Positions 1 to 8,431 of a stretch of 64,000 nucleotides of DNA are shown one piece after another. The DNA comes from Stenotrophomonas sp. WZN-1 (GTDB lineage Bacteria; Pseudomonadota; Gammaproteobacteria; Xanthomonadales; Xanthomonadaceae). The translations under genes and the position numbers were made by a program. The stretch lies in assembly GCF_002192255.1 (NCBI RefSeq), contig NZ_CP021768.1:2374001-2438000 (forward strand), written 5' to 3'. How positions within the stretch are numbered: the stretch's first letter is position 1; each line of letters opens with the position of its first letter. The notes beneath the pieces were generated by a model. It was not told the DNA's origin. It did not search any database and saw only the letters and a program-made list of their open reading frames with translations.

Positions 1-545
1 GCCTGTCCGCGCTGTGCTGCCTGGCCCTGCCCGCCCTGGGCCAGGATGCCTCGTTCGGCATCGGCCAACAGACCATCCGTACCAACCAGGCCACCCAATC
101 GAGCAGCACCGAGACCCAGAACAGTGGCTCGATGACCACGCAGACCACCACCAGTGGCAGCTCGCAATCTGAGTCGCGCAGCGAAAGCAAAGGCATCGAC
201 GTGGGCTTCGGCGTCCATGACAACAGCCACGACTGGCGCGATGACCGCGATGTACGCGACAGCGATCTGTTCGGCAGCTGGACACTGGGCCAGGAGAACG
301 GCAGCACCTGCACCATCGAGCTGAAGAACATCGAGTGGTTCGGTGGCTACAGCGCCTATGTGCCTGCCGGCTGCCCGGATGGCTTCTTCTCGGCCAACCG
401 CTGGTTGCTGTCCGGAAACCAACTGCTGCTCACCGATTCCAGCAACACTGTACTCGGACGGTTTCGCGCGGCGGGCGGAGGCCGCTGGTCAGGCTATCGT
501 GAGTCGGACGGGGCGCGACTGTATCTGAACCCCAAGGGGCGCTGA
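1..545 (+). CDS. Secreted AprI/Inh-like protein, 5' end outside window
   Basis: The reading frame is already open at base 3, so the start lies upstream; about 180 residues are visible. The first residues (LSALCCLALPALGQDA) look like the end of a signal peptide with cleavage near the Ala-Leu-Gly. Next comes a Ser/Thr/Gln/Asn-rich stretch, an Asp/Arg-rich patch, then a compact C-terminal domain starting at GSWTLGQENGSTCTIEL and containing two cysteines and repeated GxW/LxG turns. That domain resembles the beta-barrel of AprI/Inh metalloprotease inhibitors. The family call is by eye. An inhibitor role in the periplasm is inference; the Ser/Thr-rich linker is not typical of Inh proteins, so an outer-surface lipoprotein-like role is an alternative. 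Confidence 0.55.
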   Translation, partial: LSALCCLALPALGQDASFGIGQQTIRTNQATQSSSTETQNSGSMTTQTTTSGSSQSESRSESKGIDVGFGVHDNSHDWRDDRDVRDSDLFGSWTLGQENGSTCTIELKNIEWFGGYSAYVPAGCPDGFFSANRWLLSGNQLLLTDSSNTVLGRFRAAGGGRWSGYRESDGARLYLNPKGR

Positions 546-612
546 CCATACGTGCACGCAGCGGGCACGCATTGATCGGGAAGATCAGGCATTCTCCCTG
601 CCCCAGATCCGA

Positions 613-1572
613 ATGTCCGCCCCCACCGGCTCCCGCCTCGTCATCTATGCCGCACTGGCTGGCAACCTGGCTATCGCCGTGGCTAAATTCATCGCAGCCG
701 GCATTTCCGGCAGCTCGGCCATGCTCAGCGAAGGCGTGCATTCGCTGGTCGACACCCTCAACGAGGTACTGCTGCTGTACGGCCTGCGTCGTGCAGGCAA
801 GGCGCCGGATTCCCTGCATCCGTTCGGCTATGGCCGTGAGCTGTACTTCTGGAGCTTCATCGTCGCTCTGCTGGTGTTTGCGGCCGGTGCCGGCGTCTCG
901 GCCTACGAGGGCATCCAGCATATCCGCCGACCGGAGCCGGCCAGCAACCACGCGCTGAGCTACAGCGTGCTGGGCATTTCCATCCTGTTCGAGGGCGCTT
1001 CCTGGTGGGTGGCGCTGCGGGAATTCCGGCGTACCAAGGGCAGACTCGGCTACTTCGAAGCCTTCCGTCGCAGCAAGGACCCGTCCACCTTCACCGTGCT
1101 GCTGGAGGATAGCGCGGCCCTGCTGGGCCTGGGTTTCGCACTGATCGGACTCGTGGCCGCCCAGGTTCTGGACATGCCGGTGCTTGATGGTGTGGCGTCG
1201 CTTTGCATCGCCGGCGTGCTTGCCGCCACCGCCTTTCTTCTCGCACGCGAAACCAAGGGACTGCTGGTGGGTGAACCGGCCCACCCGGCGGTGGCCGAGC
1301 GGATCATGGCGGTGGCCGAGACCGATCCGGACCTGCGTCGCGCGAACGGCGTGACCACCATGCAGATGGGGCCGGAACAGGTCGTGGCCATGCTCAGCGC
1401 CGAGTTCGAGGACGATCGGCAGACCCCGCAGATTGAAGCCTGCATCACCCGCATCGAAACGGCGGTCAAGCGGGAGTATCCGGAACTGGTCGCACTGTTC
1501 ATCAAGCCGCAGACGCCCGAGGTCTATGACGCACGGAGGGCCGCACTGGCCGCTCCCCCTGCGCCGGAATGA
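613..1572 (+). CDS. Cation diffusion facilitator (CDF, ZNT9-like) transporter
   Basis: A 319-residue inner-membrane protein with about six hydrophobic segments, expected to export Zn2+ or a similar divalent cation in exchange for protons. H43 and D47 in GVHSLVDTLNE form the HxxxD metal-site motif of TM2, followed by the HPFGYGRELYFWSF signature typical of the SLC30A9/ZNT9-like branch. TM5 carries LLEDSAALLG, where the usual HxxxD is replaced by Glu-Asp as in that branch. A cytoplasmic C-terminal domain of about 90 residues follows (from around residue 225). It stands alone: 67 bases separate it from the upstream gene and 30 from the next. The ATG at 613 begins just before the first TM segment. 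Substrate is inferred. Confidence 0.88.
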   Translation: MSAPTGSRLVIYAALAGNLAIAVAKFIAAGISGSSAMLSEGVHSLVDTLNEVLLLYGLRRAGKAPDSLHPFGYGRELYFWSFIVALLVFAAGAGVSAYEGIQHIRRPEPASNHALSYSVLGISILFEGASWWVALREFRRTKGRLGYFEAFRRSKDPSTFTVLLEDSAALLGLGFALIGLVAAQVLDMPVLDGVASLCIAGVLAATAFLLARETKGLLVGEPAHPAVAERIMAVAETDPDLRRANGVTTMQMGPEQVVAMLSAEFEDDRQTPQIEACITRIETAVKREYPELVALFIKPQTPEVYDARRAALAAPPAPE

Positions 1573-1602
1573 CGCTGCGTCTGCGCGCGTTTCACCTGTC
1601 TG

Positions 1603-2271
1603 ATGCCAAAGTGCCACCCACGTTTGCCCGAGCCTGCCTCCACCGTGCCGGATTGGTTGCCCGCCTCTCTCCAGATCCTCCCGCGCAGCTTCTACCGGCG
1701 TCCGCCCGTCGAGGTTGCGCCCGAGCTGCTCAACAAACTCCTGGTCCGCGACGATGGCCGAGCCGGTCGCATCGTTGAAGTCGAAGCCTACGCGGGCAGT
1801 GTCGATCCGGCCGCACATTCCTATCGTGGGCAGACCCCGCGCACGGCCAGCATGTTCGGCGAGGCCGGGCATCTGTATGTCTACTTCACCTACGGCATGC
1901 ACTGGGGCAGCAACGTTGTCTGTGGGGAAGTGGGTGAAGGCGTGGCGGTACTGATGCGGGCCATCGAGCCGCTGGTGGGCCTGGAGCGCATGCGCGAACT
2001 GCGCCCCGCCGCGCGCCGCGACCACGATCTGGCCAGCGGCCCCGGCAAGCTCTCGCAGGCCTTCGGGCTGGATCGCAGCTTCGATGGCGCAGACCTAGTG
2101 ACCGGCAGCCACGGCATCGTCATTGCCAGCGATGGCGTGCCTCCCCCCAGGGATCCGGTGGTCGGGCCCCGTATCGGCATCACCCGTGCGGTGGACTTTC
2201 CCTGGCGCTGGCATGTTCGCGACCACCGTCACGTTTCGGTACGCCCCTTGCGCGTGCCCCGCAAACCCTGA
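1603..2271 (+). CDS. DNA-3-methyladenine glycosylase, AAG/MPG family
   Basis: A 222-residue base-excision-repair enzyme that removes alkylated purines such as 3-methyladenine. The family core is intact: [11 protein letters not shown] contains the general-base Glu, followed by [19 protein letters not shown], the [16 protein letters not shown] strand and the [13 protein letters not shown] motif near residue 145. The C-terminus has the expected GPRIGITRA. Length matches bacterial AAG homologues (about 190-220) with a slightly long, proline-rich N-terminus; a start at a later codon is possible. It lies 30 bases behind the CDF gene and may be read with it. Function is secure from the family; regulation is not visible. 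Confidence 0.9.
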   Translation: MPKCHPRLPEPASTVPDWLPASLQILPRSFYRRPPVEVAPELLNKLLVRDDGRAGRIVEVEAYAGSVDPAAHSYRGQTPRTASMFGEAGHLYVYFTYGMHWGSNVVCGEVGEGVAVLMRAIEPLVGLERMRELRPAARRDHDLASGPGKLSQAFGLDRSFDGADLVTGSHGIVIASDGVPPPRDPVVGPRIGITRAVDFPWRWHVRDHRHVSVRPLRVPRKP

Positions 2272-2324
2272 CCGGGATGCGTCACGTCAGCGTCACCCCG
2301 TCGTGGCGATACATAACGCGGTAC

Positions 2325-2339
2325 GCACTAGCGTAGTGC
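2325..2339. promoter_or_regulatory. Small perfect palindrome upstream of the diguanylate cyclase
   Basis: GCACTA and TAGTGC arms around a GCG centre, 48 bases before the ATG at 2387. The neighbouring ATACATAAC is the most AT-rich stretch of this gap and could hold a -10 element. Regulator unknown; this may be chance. Confidence 0.25.
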
Positions 2340-2386
2340 CCGACAGCCGCCGAAGCCGCCCTCGCCACCCTGCCCTGAAACGCGCC

Positions 2387-4096
2387 ATGGACGAAGCCGA
2401 ACGACTGCTTGAACTCGACCGCTTGCATCTGCTCGACACTCCGCCTGAGCCCGTCTTCGATGCGATCGTCGCCGCGGCCCGCGCCGCCACCGGGATGACC
2501 ATGGCGCTGATCTCGGTGGTGGCCGACGAGCGACAGTGGTTCAAGGCCAACATCGGACTGGAAGGCGTCAGCGAAACCGCACGCGAAATTTCATTCTGCA
2601 CGCACGCCATCCAGCAGGATGCGCTGTTCGAGATCCCGGACGCGCGCCAGGACCCGCGCTTCGCCACAAATCCGCTGGTCACCGGCGGCCCGCGCATCCG
2701 CCACTACGCGGGCATCTCGCTGGGCTCGGCGCACGGTGCGCGCATAGGAACACTGTGCCTGCTCGACCCGATGCCGGGCGTGCTGTCTCCCTCGCAGCGC
2801 GAACTGATGGTGCATCTGGCACGGGTCACCACGCAGGTACTGGAACAGCGCAGCACGCTGATGGCCCAGGTCGGCCAGGCCAAGGCCCTGCATCGCGAAC
2901 TGAAGCGCAGCGAGGACTTCCTGGAACGCACCAACCGCGCGGCGCGGGTGGGCGGCTGGGAGATGGACCTGGCCAGCAACGAAGTGCGCTGGACCCGCGA
3001 GACCAAGCTGATCCACGGCGTGCGCAGCAACTTCGAACCGACGCTCGACACCGCGCTGTCGTTCTATCGCGAGGACAGCCGCAACATCATCCAGGCTGCG
3101 GTGCAGCGTTGCATCGACGAAGGAACATCCTGGGAAGTGCAGCTGCCGATGACCACCGCTGACGGCCGCGCGATCTGGACCCGGGTCGTTGGAGGGCGGC
3201 AGCAGGTGGATGGCCGGCCGCGGCTGGTCGGCGCCATCCAGGACATCACCGAGGAACGTGCCGCGCTGGATGCACTGGAGGCCAGCGAAACCCGCTACCG
3301 GCGGCTGTTCCACTACAGCCTGGGCCTGATCTGCACGCACACGCTCGATGGCGTGCTGACCTCGGTGAACCCGGCGGCCGTGCAGTCGCTGGGCTTCGAT
3401 GAGAGCTACATGATCGGGCGCAGCCTGTGCGACCTGATGCCGCCGGAGAAACAGGCCGCATTCAAGGCCTATCTCGATCGCATCGCAGTCAACCACACCG
3501 ATGCCGGCGTCATCGAACTGATCGCCGCCGATGGCACCCGGCATTTCTGGGCCTATCACAACGTGCTCGACAGCGAGGCCCATCCGCCCTACGTGCTGGG
3601 CCATGCACAGGACGTTACGGCACTGCGGATGCAGGAGCAGCAGCTGCGCGAGATGTCCTTCAAGGACCCGCTCACCCAGAGCTACAACCGCCGCTTCCTG
3701 CCTCGCCTGGACGAACTGGTCGACCAGCCCTGGGCCTGCCTGATGTTCGATCTGGATCATTTCAAGCAGATCAACGACACCCAGGGTCATGCGCGGGGTG
3801 ACACGGTACTGGTCGAATTTGCCGCCTTCCTGCGTGCCCCGCTGGGTGCGGCCGAGAACGTGGTGCGCATGGGCGGCGACGAATTCATGGTGGTGCTGAC
3901 CGCGCCGGAACCAGGACGGCTGGCCGCACTGGAGCAGTGGTATGTGCAGCAGGCGGGACAGTCACCCACGCCGTTCTCGCTCGGTTCAACCCACCACACC
4001 CCGGGCGAATCGGTGGCCGATACCCTGCAGCGTGCCGACAGCCGCCTGTATCGAGAGCGCGCACGCGTGCGCCAGCATCCCCGGCCCGCATCCTGA
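2387..4096 (+). CDS. Diguanylate cyclase with GAF and two PAS domains
   Basis: A 569-residue soluble signalling protein that should make cyclic di-GMP from GTP. An N-terminal GAF domain (about 5-155, starting LDRLHLLDTPPEPVFD) is followed by a short coiled region, PAS domains at about 180-295 and 300-415 (each ending in a PAC-like GAIQDITEE / GHAQDVTAL motif), then a GGDEF domain with an intact GGDEF signature at residues 496-500. The RxxD inhibitory site normally five residues before GGDEF is absent (sequence AENVVRM), so product feedback at that site is not expected. No EAL domain and no TM segment. The ATG at 2387 was chosen because it starts the GAF fold; the frame stays open upstream to 2123 into the preceding gene. 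Confidence 0.88.
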   Translation: MDEAERLLELDRLHLLDTPPEPVFDAIVAAARAATGMTMALISVVADERQWFKANIGLEGVSETAREISFCTHAIQQDALFEIPDARQDPRFATNPLVTGGPRIRHYAGISLGSAHGARIGTLCLLDPMPGVLSPSQRELMVHLARVTTQVLEQRSTLMAQVGQAKALHRELKRSEDFLERTNRAARVGGWEMDLASNEVRWTRETKLIHGVRSNFEPTLDTALSFYREDSRNIIQAAVQRCIDEGTSWEVQLPMTTADGRAIWTRVVGGRQQVDGRPRLVGAIQDITEERAALDALEASETRYRRLFHYSLGLICTHTLDGVLTSVNPAAVQSLGFDESYMIGRSLCDLMPPEKQAAFKAYLDRIAVNHTDAGVIELIAADGTRHFWAYHNVLDSEAHPPYVLGHAQDVTALRMQEQQLREMSFKDPLTQSYNRRFLPRLDELVDQPWACLMFDLDHFKQINDTQGHARGDTVLVEFAAFLRAPLGAAENVVRMGGDEFMVVLTAPEPGRLAALEQWYVQQAGQSPTPFSLGSTHHTPGESVADTLQRADSRLYRERARVRQHPRPAS

Positions 4097-4111
4097 GACC
4101 GCGGTTGCAGA

Positions 4112-4129
4112 GCCGAGCCAATGCTCGGC
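4112..4129 (+). terminator. Hairpin behind the diguanylate cyclase gene (SMAG-like)
   Basis: GCCGAGC and GCTCGGC arms close a CAAT loop, 16 bases after the stop codon. The stem matches the inverted-repeat body of SMAG elements but lacks the GTAG flank. There is no U-run, so termination activity is uncertain. Confidence 0.4.
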
Positions 4130-4301
4130 GTGCTGCGCGCTGCGCAGGGTTCATCGTGGACTGGCCGGACAGCAGCCGGGCATCGGCTCGGCGCCACTGG
4201 AAGTGTCGCGATTGGCATGCCTGATCCCGTTGTCGCGCGCCGACACCGGATTTCCAATAATTTCGAACTTTCCAATTATTCTCATTGGCAGCCATGGCGC
4301 T

Positions 4302-4577
4302 GCATGCAAATCATGTCGGGCCTCCGGTAACGGATGGCACGGGCTTGCAATCCCGTTTGAAGACTCCTGTTGTTTACGCTTGTCTGCCGGCGTCGCTCAT
4401 TCCTTGTGGAGCGGCGTCGGCAGGCATTCTGTCCGCGCACCTATGGCGGGCGGTGCGTGGGGGCCCCGTGCCCGCCGGCGTTTCGCAGGAGTCGTCACCG
4501 GTATTGCAACCACGCACTGTCCGCCACCTTGCTGTTAAGCCGGGTGGCACCTTCGTCATCTACATGAGGAAGCCACC
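4302..4577 (+). ncRNA. Structured leader RNA, copy A (three-way junction)
   Basis: The 480-base gap before the small gene at 4578 holds an AT-rich promoter-like stretch (4250-4288) and then a leader that aligns with copy B (16160-16423, minus strand) and copy C (63160-63344). Elements seen: a 14-bp hairpin at 4384-4423; a 16-bp closing stem of 4445-4460 with 4510-4525; two hairpins inside it, GGGC/GCCC near 4461 and CCGG/CCGG near 4474-4501; and a 3' hairpin GCCACC 4523-4528 with GGTGGC 4543-4548 that shares three bases with the closing stem. A conserved TGTTTACGCTTG and TGTTAAG lie in unpaired parts. Not recognised as a known riboswitch. Likely controls the gene at 4578 in cis; ligand or signal unknown. 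Confidence 0.7.
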
Positions 4578-4979
4578 ATGAGCGCCAACCGCTACCCGTA
4601 CCTGTTCGCCACGCTGGGCGATGCCGCCCGCCAGCTGCCCGACGACATTGCCCGGCCGCTGGAAACCACCCTTGCCGCCAACCCCGCTGCCAACGGCATT
4701 ACCCTGCTGGCGTGCCTGCAACGCATCCGCGAAGTGGATGCGGCCGACGGCCAGCCGCTGCAGCGCAAGGGGCGCGCGCCGGGCCAGTGCACGGCGCTGG
4801 CGCGCATCAACCGGGCCAATGCGGGCCTGACGGTGCTGCTGGAACTGCTGCATGCCAGCGAACGCGTGCGCGTGGATGGCGACGAAGCGCAGCAGGTGGG
4901 CAATGACGTGCGCGAGGGCCTGCTGCTGGCCTGCAGAGGGCTGTCGGAGTACGTGGACACGCAGGTCTACGCGGCCTGA
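4578..4979 (+). CDS. Small helical protein behind leader RNA A, unknown function
   Basis: A 133-residue soluble, mainly alpha-helical protein without signal peptide or TM segment. Its middle (AADGQP, then PGxCxALA, then ELLHASERVRVDGDEAQQVGNDVREGLLLA) lines up with the protein at 15803-16159, which shares AADGQP, PGRCLALA, AGL, AERAR, QYVGDRVMEGLKLAA. The two are therefore paralogues. Both, plus the protein at 63345, sit immediately behind copies of the same structured leader. AGGA at 4566 gives a usable ribosome binding site. No catalytic motif is visible. It may be a small regulatory or binding protein; no function is claimed. Confidence 0.75.
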   Translation: MSANRYPYLFATLGDAARQLPDDIARPLETTLAANPAANGITLLACLQRIREVDAADGQPLQRKGRAPGQCTALARINRANAGLTVLLELLHASERVRVDGDEAQQVGNDVREGLLLACRGLSEYVDTQVYAA

Positions 4980-4981
4980 CC

Positions 4982-5010
4982 GATCGCGCCGGGCATGGCC
5001 CGGCGCGATC
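4982..5010. terminator. Bidirectional hairpin between converging genes
   Basis: Perfect 13-bp inverted repeat, GATCGCGCCGGGC and GCCCGGCGCGATC, around the three-base loop ATG. It sits between the stop codons of the small gene (4979) and macB (5028), which converge here, so it can serve both strands. No U-run on either side. Confidence 0.7.
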
Positions 5011-5027
5011 CATAGGTGGACAGGCCG

Positions 5028-6977
5028 TCACTCCGCCGCCAGCGCCTGTATCGGATCCAGCTGCGCCGCGCTGCGTGCCGGGAAATAGCCAAAGCCCAGT
5101 CCGATGGCCGAAGAGCACGCCAGTGCAGCCAGCACCGGGCCCGCGGTGAACAGGAACGGCACACCCAGCGCCAGCAGGCTGGACAGCGCACCCACGCCGA
5201 ACGCGAACAGCACACCCAGCACGCCACCGAACAGGCAGATCAGCACGGCCTCGATCAGGAACTGACGCAGGATGTCGCCCTGCCGCGCACCCACTGCCAG
5301 CCGCACACCGATCTCACGCACGCGCTCCTTCACCGAGACCAGCATGATGTTCATCACCCCTACCCCGCCAACCACCAGCGCAACCGCTGCAATGGCCGAG
5401 ACCAACGCCGCCATGGTCTGGCTGGACTTCATCACCGCCTTGCGGATCTGGTCGGCGTTGTAGATGAAGAAATCGCGTCGGCCATGCAGGCGTTCCAGCT
5501 CGGCGCCCAGCGAGGCTTCGGCAGCGTTGGTGGGCACGTTGTCGCGCACACGCACCGTGATGCTTTCCAGGCGCTGGCTGCCCAGCAGCCGCGAAGCCGC
5601 CGAGGTGTACGGCACGTAGACCGTCGGGGTTGCACCGCCAGCGAACGCAGTGGCCCCGACCACACCGATCACCTCCACCGGCATGCCGCCCAGCAGCACC
5701 GTGCTGCCGACCGGGTTGCCGCTGAACAGCGCTTGGGCGGCCTTCTGGTCGACCACGCCCACGGCACGGTGCGCATCGACTTCGGCATCGGTGAAGAAGC
5801 GGCCGGCCTTCAGCCGTAGCCCACGCACGCGCGGCATGTCGGCGCCTACGCCCAGCACCTGGGTGTTGGCACGCCGGTTGCCCTGCAGCGCCGCCACCGA
5901 TCCGCTCAGGTTCGGGCTCACGCTGTCCACGTAACTCAACGCCGCAAGATGGTCCGCGTCGCCCACCACCAGTGTCTCGATCTCCGCCGAGCGCGGGTCA
6001 CCGAAATCGGCGCCCGGGAAGATCTCCAGCGTGCTGGCGCCCAGTTCGTTGATCTGTGATTCGACCTGCGCCTGCGCGCCCTTGCCCAGCGCAACCACGG
6101 TCACCACCGCCGCGACACCGATGATGATGCCGAGCATGGTCAGCAGTGTGCGCAGGCGATGGGCCAGCATCGAGCGCACGGCCATGCGCGCGGCTTCGCG
6201 GACTGCGTCGATGCGTGCGCGGCGCTCGGTGACCGGCGACGCGCCACGTTCGGTCTCGCATGTTTCCGCTGCAGCACGCGATCCCCGCTCGCCGCGGTCG
6301 GCCACCACCCGGCCGTCGGCAATCTCGATCACGCGTGCCGCGTTGGCAGCGATCGCCGCATCGTGCGTCACCAGGATCACCGTGTGGCCCTGCGCGTGCA
6401 GCCGCTTCAGCTCGGCCATCACCTGCTGGCCACTGGCGTGATCGAGCGCGCCGGTCGGTTCGTCGGCCAGCACGATGGCGCCGCCGTTCATCAGCGAACG
6501 CGCAATGGAGACGCGCTGCTGCTGGCCGCCGGACAGCTGGCTGGGCCGGTTCGTGGTGCGTTCACCCAGCCCCAGCGTTTCCAGCAGCATGCGCGCACGG
6601 GCGGTGCGCGCATCGGCATCCACGCCGGCATAGACCGCCGGTAGCGCCACGTTCTCGGTAGCGCTCAGGTTCTCCATCAGGTTGTAGCGCTGGAAGATGA
6701 AACCGAAATGCTCGCGACGCAGGTGCGCCAGTTCATCGGGTGACATCTGCTCGGTTGCGGCGCCGTGCACGCGGTAGCTGCCTTCGGTTGGCCGGTCCAG
6801 GCAGCCCAGGATGTTCATCAGCGTGGATTTTCCCGAACCGGACGGGCCGATGATGGCGATGAACTCGCCCGCGTCGATACGCAGCGAGACCTCCTTCAAC
6901 ACCACCACCTCACCGGCGGCCGACCGATAGGCGCGCGATACTCCATGCAGTTCCAGCAGTGCGTCGGCCATGCTCAC
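5028..6977 (-). CDS. macB: MacB-type ABC exporter (ATPase-permease fusion)
   Basis: A 649-residue inner-membrane half transporter of the macrolide/lipopeptide tripartite exporters. The N-terminal ATPase has Walker [10 protein letters not shown] (about 45), signature LSGGQQQR and Walker B VLADEP with H-loop VTHD. The C-terminal half has one TM near 285, a periplasmic domain of about 240 residues, and three FtsX-type TMs at the end. It dimerises and works with the adaptor MacA and an outer-membrane TolC-like channel not present here. GTG at 6977 overlaps the macA stop codon; an ATG two codons further in (6971) is an equally good start. The promoter lies before macA and carries 11-bp repeats shared with the adjacent regulator genes. 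Confidence 0.93.
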   Translation of the reverse strand: MSMADALLELHGVSRAYRSAAGEVVVLKEVSLRIDAGEFIAIIGPSGSGKSTLMNILGCLDRPTEGSYRVHGAATEQMSPDELAHLRREHFGFIFQRYNLMENLSATENVALPAVYAGVDADARTARARMLLETLGLGERTTNRPSQLSGGQQQRVSIARSLMNGGAIVLADEPTGALDHASGQQVMAELKRLHAQGHTVILVTHDAAIAANAARVIEIADGRVVADRGERGSRAAAETCETERGASPVTERRARIDAVREAARMAVRSMLAHRLRTLLTMLGIIIGVAAVVTVVALGKGAQAQVESQINELGASTLEIFPGADFGDPRSAEIETLVVGDADHLAALSYVDSVSPNLSGSVAALQGNRRANTQVLGVGADMPRVRGLRLKAGRFFTDAEVDAHRAVGVVDQKAAQALFSGNPVGSTVLLGGMPVEVIGVVGATAFAGGATPTVYVPYTSAASRLLGSQRLESITVRVRDNVPTNAAEASLGAELERLHGRRDFFIYNADQIRKAVMKSSQTMAALVSAIAAVALVVGGVGVMNIMLVSVKERVREIGVRLAVGARQGDILRQFLIEAVLICLFGGVLGVLFAFGVGALSSLLALGVPFLFTAGPVLAALACSSAIGLGFGYFPARSAAQLDPIQALAAE

Positions 6978-8155
6978 ATCCCCAGCAGGCTGGCTGGTTC
7001 AGCGTCGCCGCCGCTGGGCGCCTGGCCGACCACCACGTTCTCACCCTCGCGCAGGCCGGACAGGATCTGCACGGCGGTGGCGGTGCGCAGGCCGGTCGTC
7101 ACCGCACGTTGCCGGGGGCGACCCTTGGCATCGACCACGCGCACGGTTCCGTGGTTGCTGTCCTTGCCATCCGGCTCGGCCAGCGCCGTCAAGGGCACCT
7201 GCAGTGCATTGGCCACCCGCGCCAGCTGCAGGGTCACCTTCACCGTCATCGAAGGCTTCAGCTTCAGGCCGGGATTGGCCACATCGAACAGGCCGGCGTA
7301 GTACACCGCCTTCGGCGTCTGCGCCGAGCCGCCCGCATTGCCGGAGGCGACGTCGGCAATCGAGGATGGCGCCGGCTCCAGCTGCTGCAGATGGGATTCA
7401 TAGCGGCGGCCGCTCGGCCCCAAGGTCGAGAACCACAGCGCCTGTCCCGGCGCCACCAGCTCGACATCGGCCTCGGCGATCTCGGCACGCACGGTCATCG
7501 TATCCATCTGCGCCAGCATCACGATGGTTGGCGTGGTCTGCATCGAGTTCAAGGTCTGCCCGGCCTTGGTGACGATGGCCACGATGTAGCCGTCGCTGGG
7601 CGAGACGATGCGGGTATAGCCCAGGTTGATCCGTGCGGTTTCGACCTGGGTCACCGCCTGGTCGATCTGCGCCTGCAGCGCGGCCACCTCCGAACGCGCC
7701 GCATCGCGTGCCACGCGCGCGGCTTCGAAGCCTTCCTGTGACACCAGGCGCGATGCCACCAGCTGCGACTGCCGCTGGTAAGCACGGCTGGCCTGCGCAT
7801 AGCGAGCCTGGCTGGCCGCATGCTGGGCACGCAGCGTACTGGTGGCCGCCTCGGCGCTGCGCAGCGCGATACGCTGCGGCTGCGAATCGACCTCGGCGAT
7901 CAGATCGCCGGCCTGCACGCGCTGCCCCAGCACCACATGCAGGCGCTTGACCTGGCCGGACACCTGCGCACCCACCGCCACCAGCTCCTTCGGATGGACC
8001 CGGCCGACCGCCTGTACGGTCTTCTCCAGATCCGCCACCCTTGCCGGCGCGGTGATCAGCGCGGCATCATCACCGCCGGCAAACGCCCACCCTCCGGCGC
8101 CGGCGGCCAACGTGGCCATGGCGGCGGCACTGATCCAGATCCTGCGGTTGCTCAT
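6974..8155 (-). CDS. macA: MacA-type periplasmic adaptor
   Basis: A 393-residue membrane-fusion protein anchored by one N-terminal TM (about 8-25, WISAAAMATLAAGAGGWAF). Next come the barrel-sandwich/lipoyl halves (QVSGQVKRLHVVLGQRVQAGDLIAEVDSQ region and YTRIVSPSDGYIV region) flanking a long coiled-coil hairpin of about 90 residues rich in Ala, Gln and Arg, and then beta-barrel and membrane-proximal domains. It links MacB to an outer-membrane channel and stimulates the MacB ATPase. The ATG at 8155 is preferred over an in-frame codon at 8254 because it begins right before the TM anchor. The two genes overlap, so translation is coupled. It is divergent from the response regulator gene at 8432. 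Confidence 0.92.
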   Translation of the reverse strand: MSNRRIWISAAAMATLAAGAGGWAFAGGDDAALITAPARVADLEKTVQAVGRVHPKELVAVGAQVSGQVKRLHVVLGQRVQAGDLIAEVDSQPQRIALRSAEAATSTLRAQHAASQARYAQASRAYQRQSQLVASRLVSQEGFEAARVARDAARSEVAALQAQIDQAVTQVETARINLGYTRIVSPSDGYIVAIVTKAGQTLNSMQTTPTIVMLAQMDTMTVRAEIAEADVELVAPGQALWFSTLGPSGRRYESHLQQLEPAPSSIADVASGNAGGSAQTPKAVYYAGLFDVANPGLKLKPSMTVKVTLQLARVANALQVPLTALAEPDGKDSNHGTVRVVDAKGRPRQRAVTTGLRTATAVQILSGLREGENVVVGQAPSGGDAEPASLLGM

Positions 8156-8240
8156 CGAAACGCCCGGTTGCATGCAGTCGCCCGGTGCGACCGCCGAAGC
8201 CGCAGTCTGGAAGCCCCTGATGGACGTTTCTTGTAGCCAG

Positions 8241-8262
8241 CGTGGAGATTGCATGGAGGCGC
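8241..8262 (-). promoter_or_regulatory. Response-regulator box upstream of macA (two 11-bp-phased CTCC sites)
   Basis: Read on the minus strand the sequence is CTCCATGCAAT followed by CTCCACGC, the CTCC cores starting 11 bp apart (plus-strand GGAG at 8255-8258 and 8244-8247). OmpR-family dimers bind direct repeats with this pitch. It lies about 90 bases before the macA ATG. Confidence 0.55.
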
Positions 8263-8313
8263 GGCGGCCGTTCAGGCATCCGCCCCGCGCCTGAACGTGC
8301 CAGCGCGTCCACG

Positions 8314-8346
8314 CAATCTCGACACAATCTCGACCAAGTCTCCATC
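8314..8346 (+). promoter_or_regulatory. Response-regulator box upstream of the regulator's own gene
   Basis: Two identical 10-mers CAATCTCGAC in tandem (8314, 8325), then AAGTCTCCATC, put CTCG/CTCG/CTCC cores at 8318, 8329 and 8340, exactly 11 bp apart. This suggests autoregulation by the OmpR-family protein encoded at 8432. Confidence 0.6.
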
Positions 8347-8431
8347 AACGGCCGCTAGCCTCGTCGGCCTTGCCGACTGCCCGCCTACGGCACCGCCCTT
8401 GCCCGCCCCAGCCTCGAACCCGCAGCACGCA

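Noticed and set aside
430..2025. Uninterrupted 531-codon frame on the minus strand over the CDF and glycosylase genes
   Set aside because: Antisense shadow of two well-supported plus-strand genes; GC-rich codons with few stops produce this. The translation is low-complexity and rich in His/Gln/Arg/Gly.
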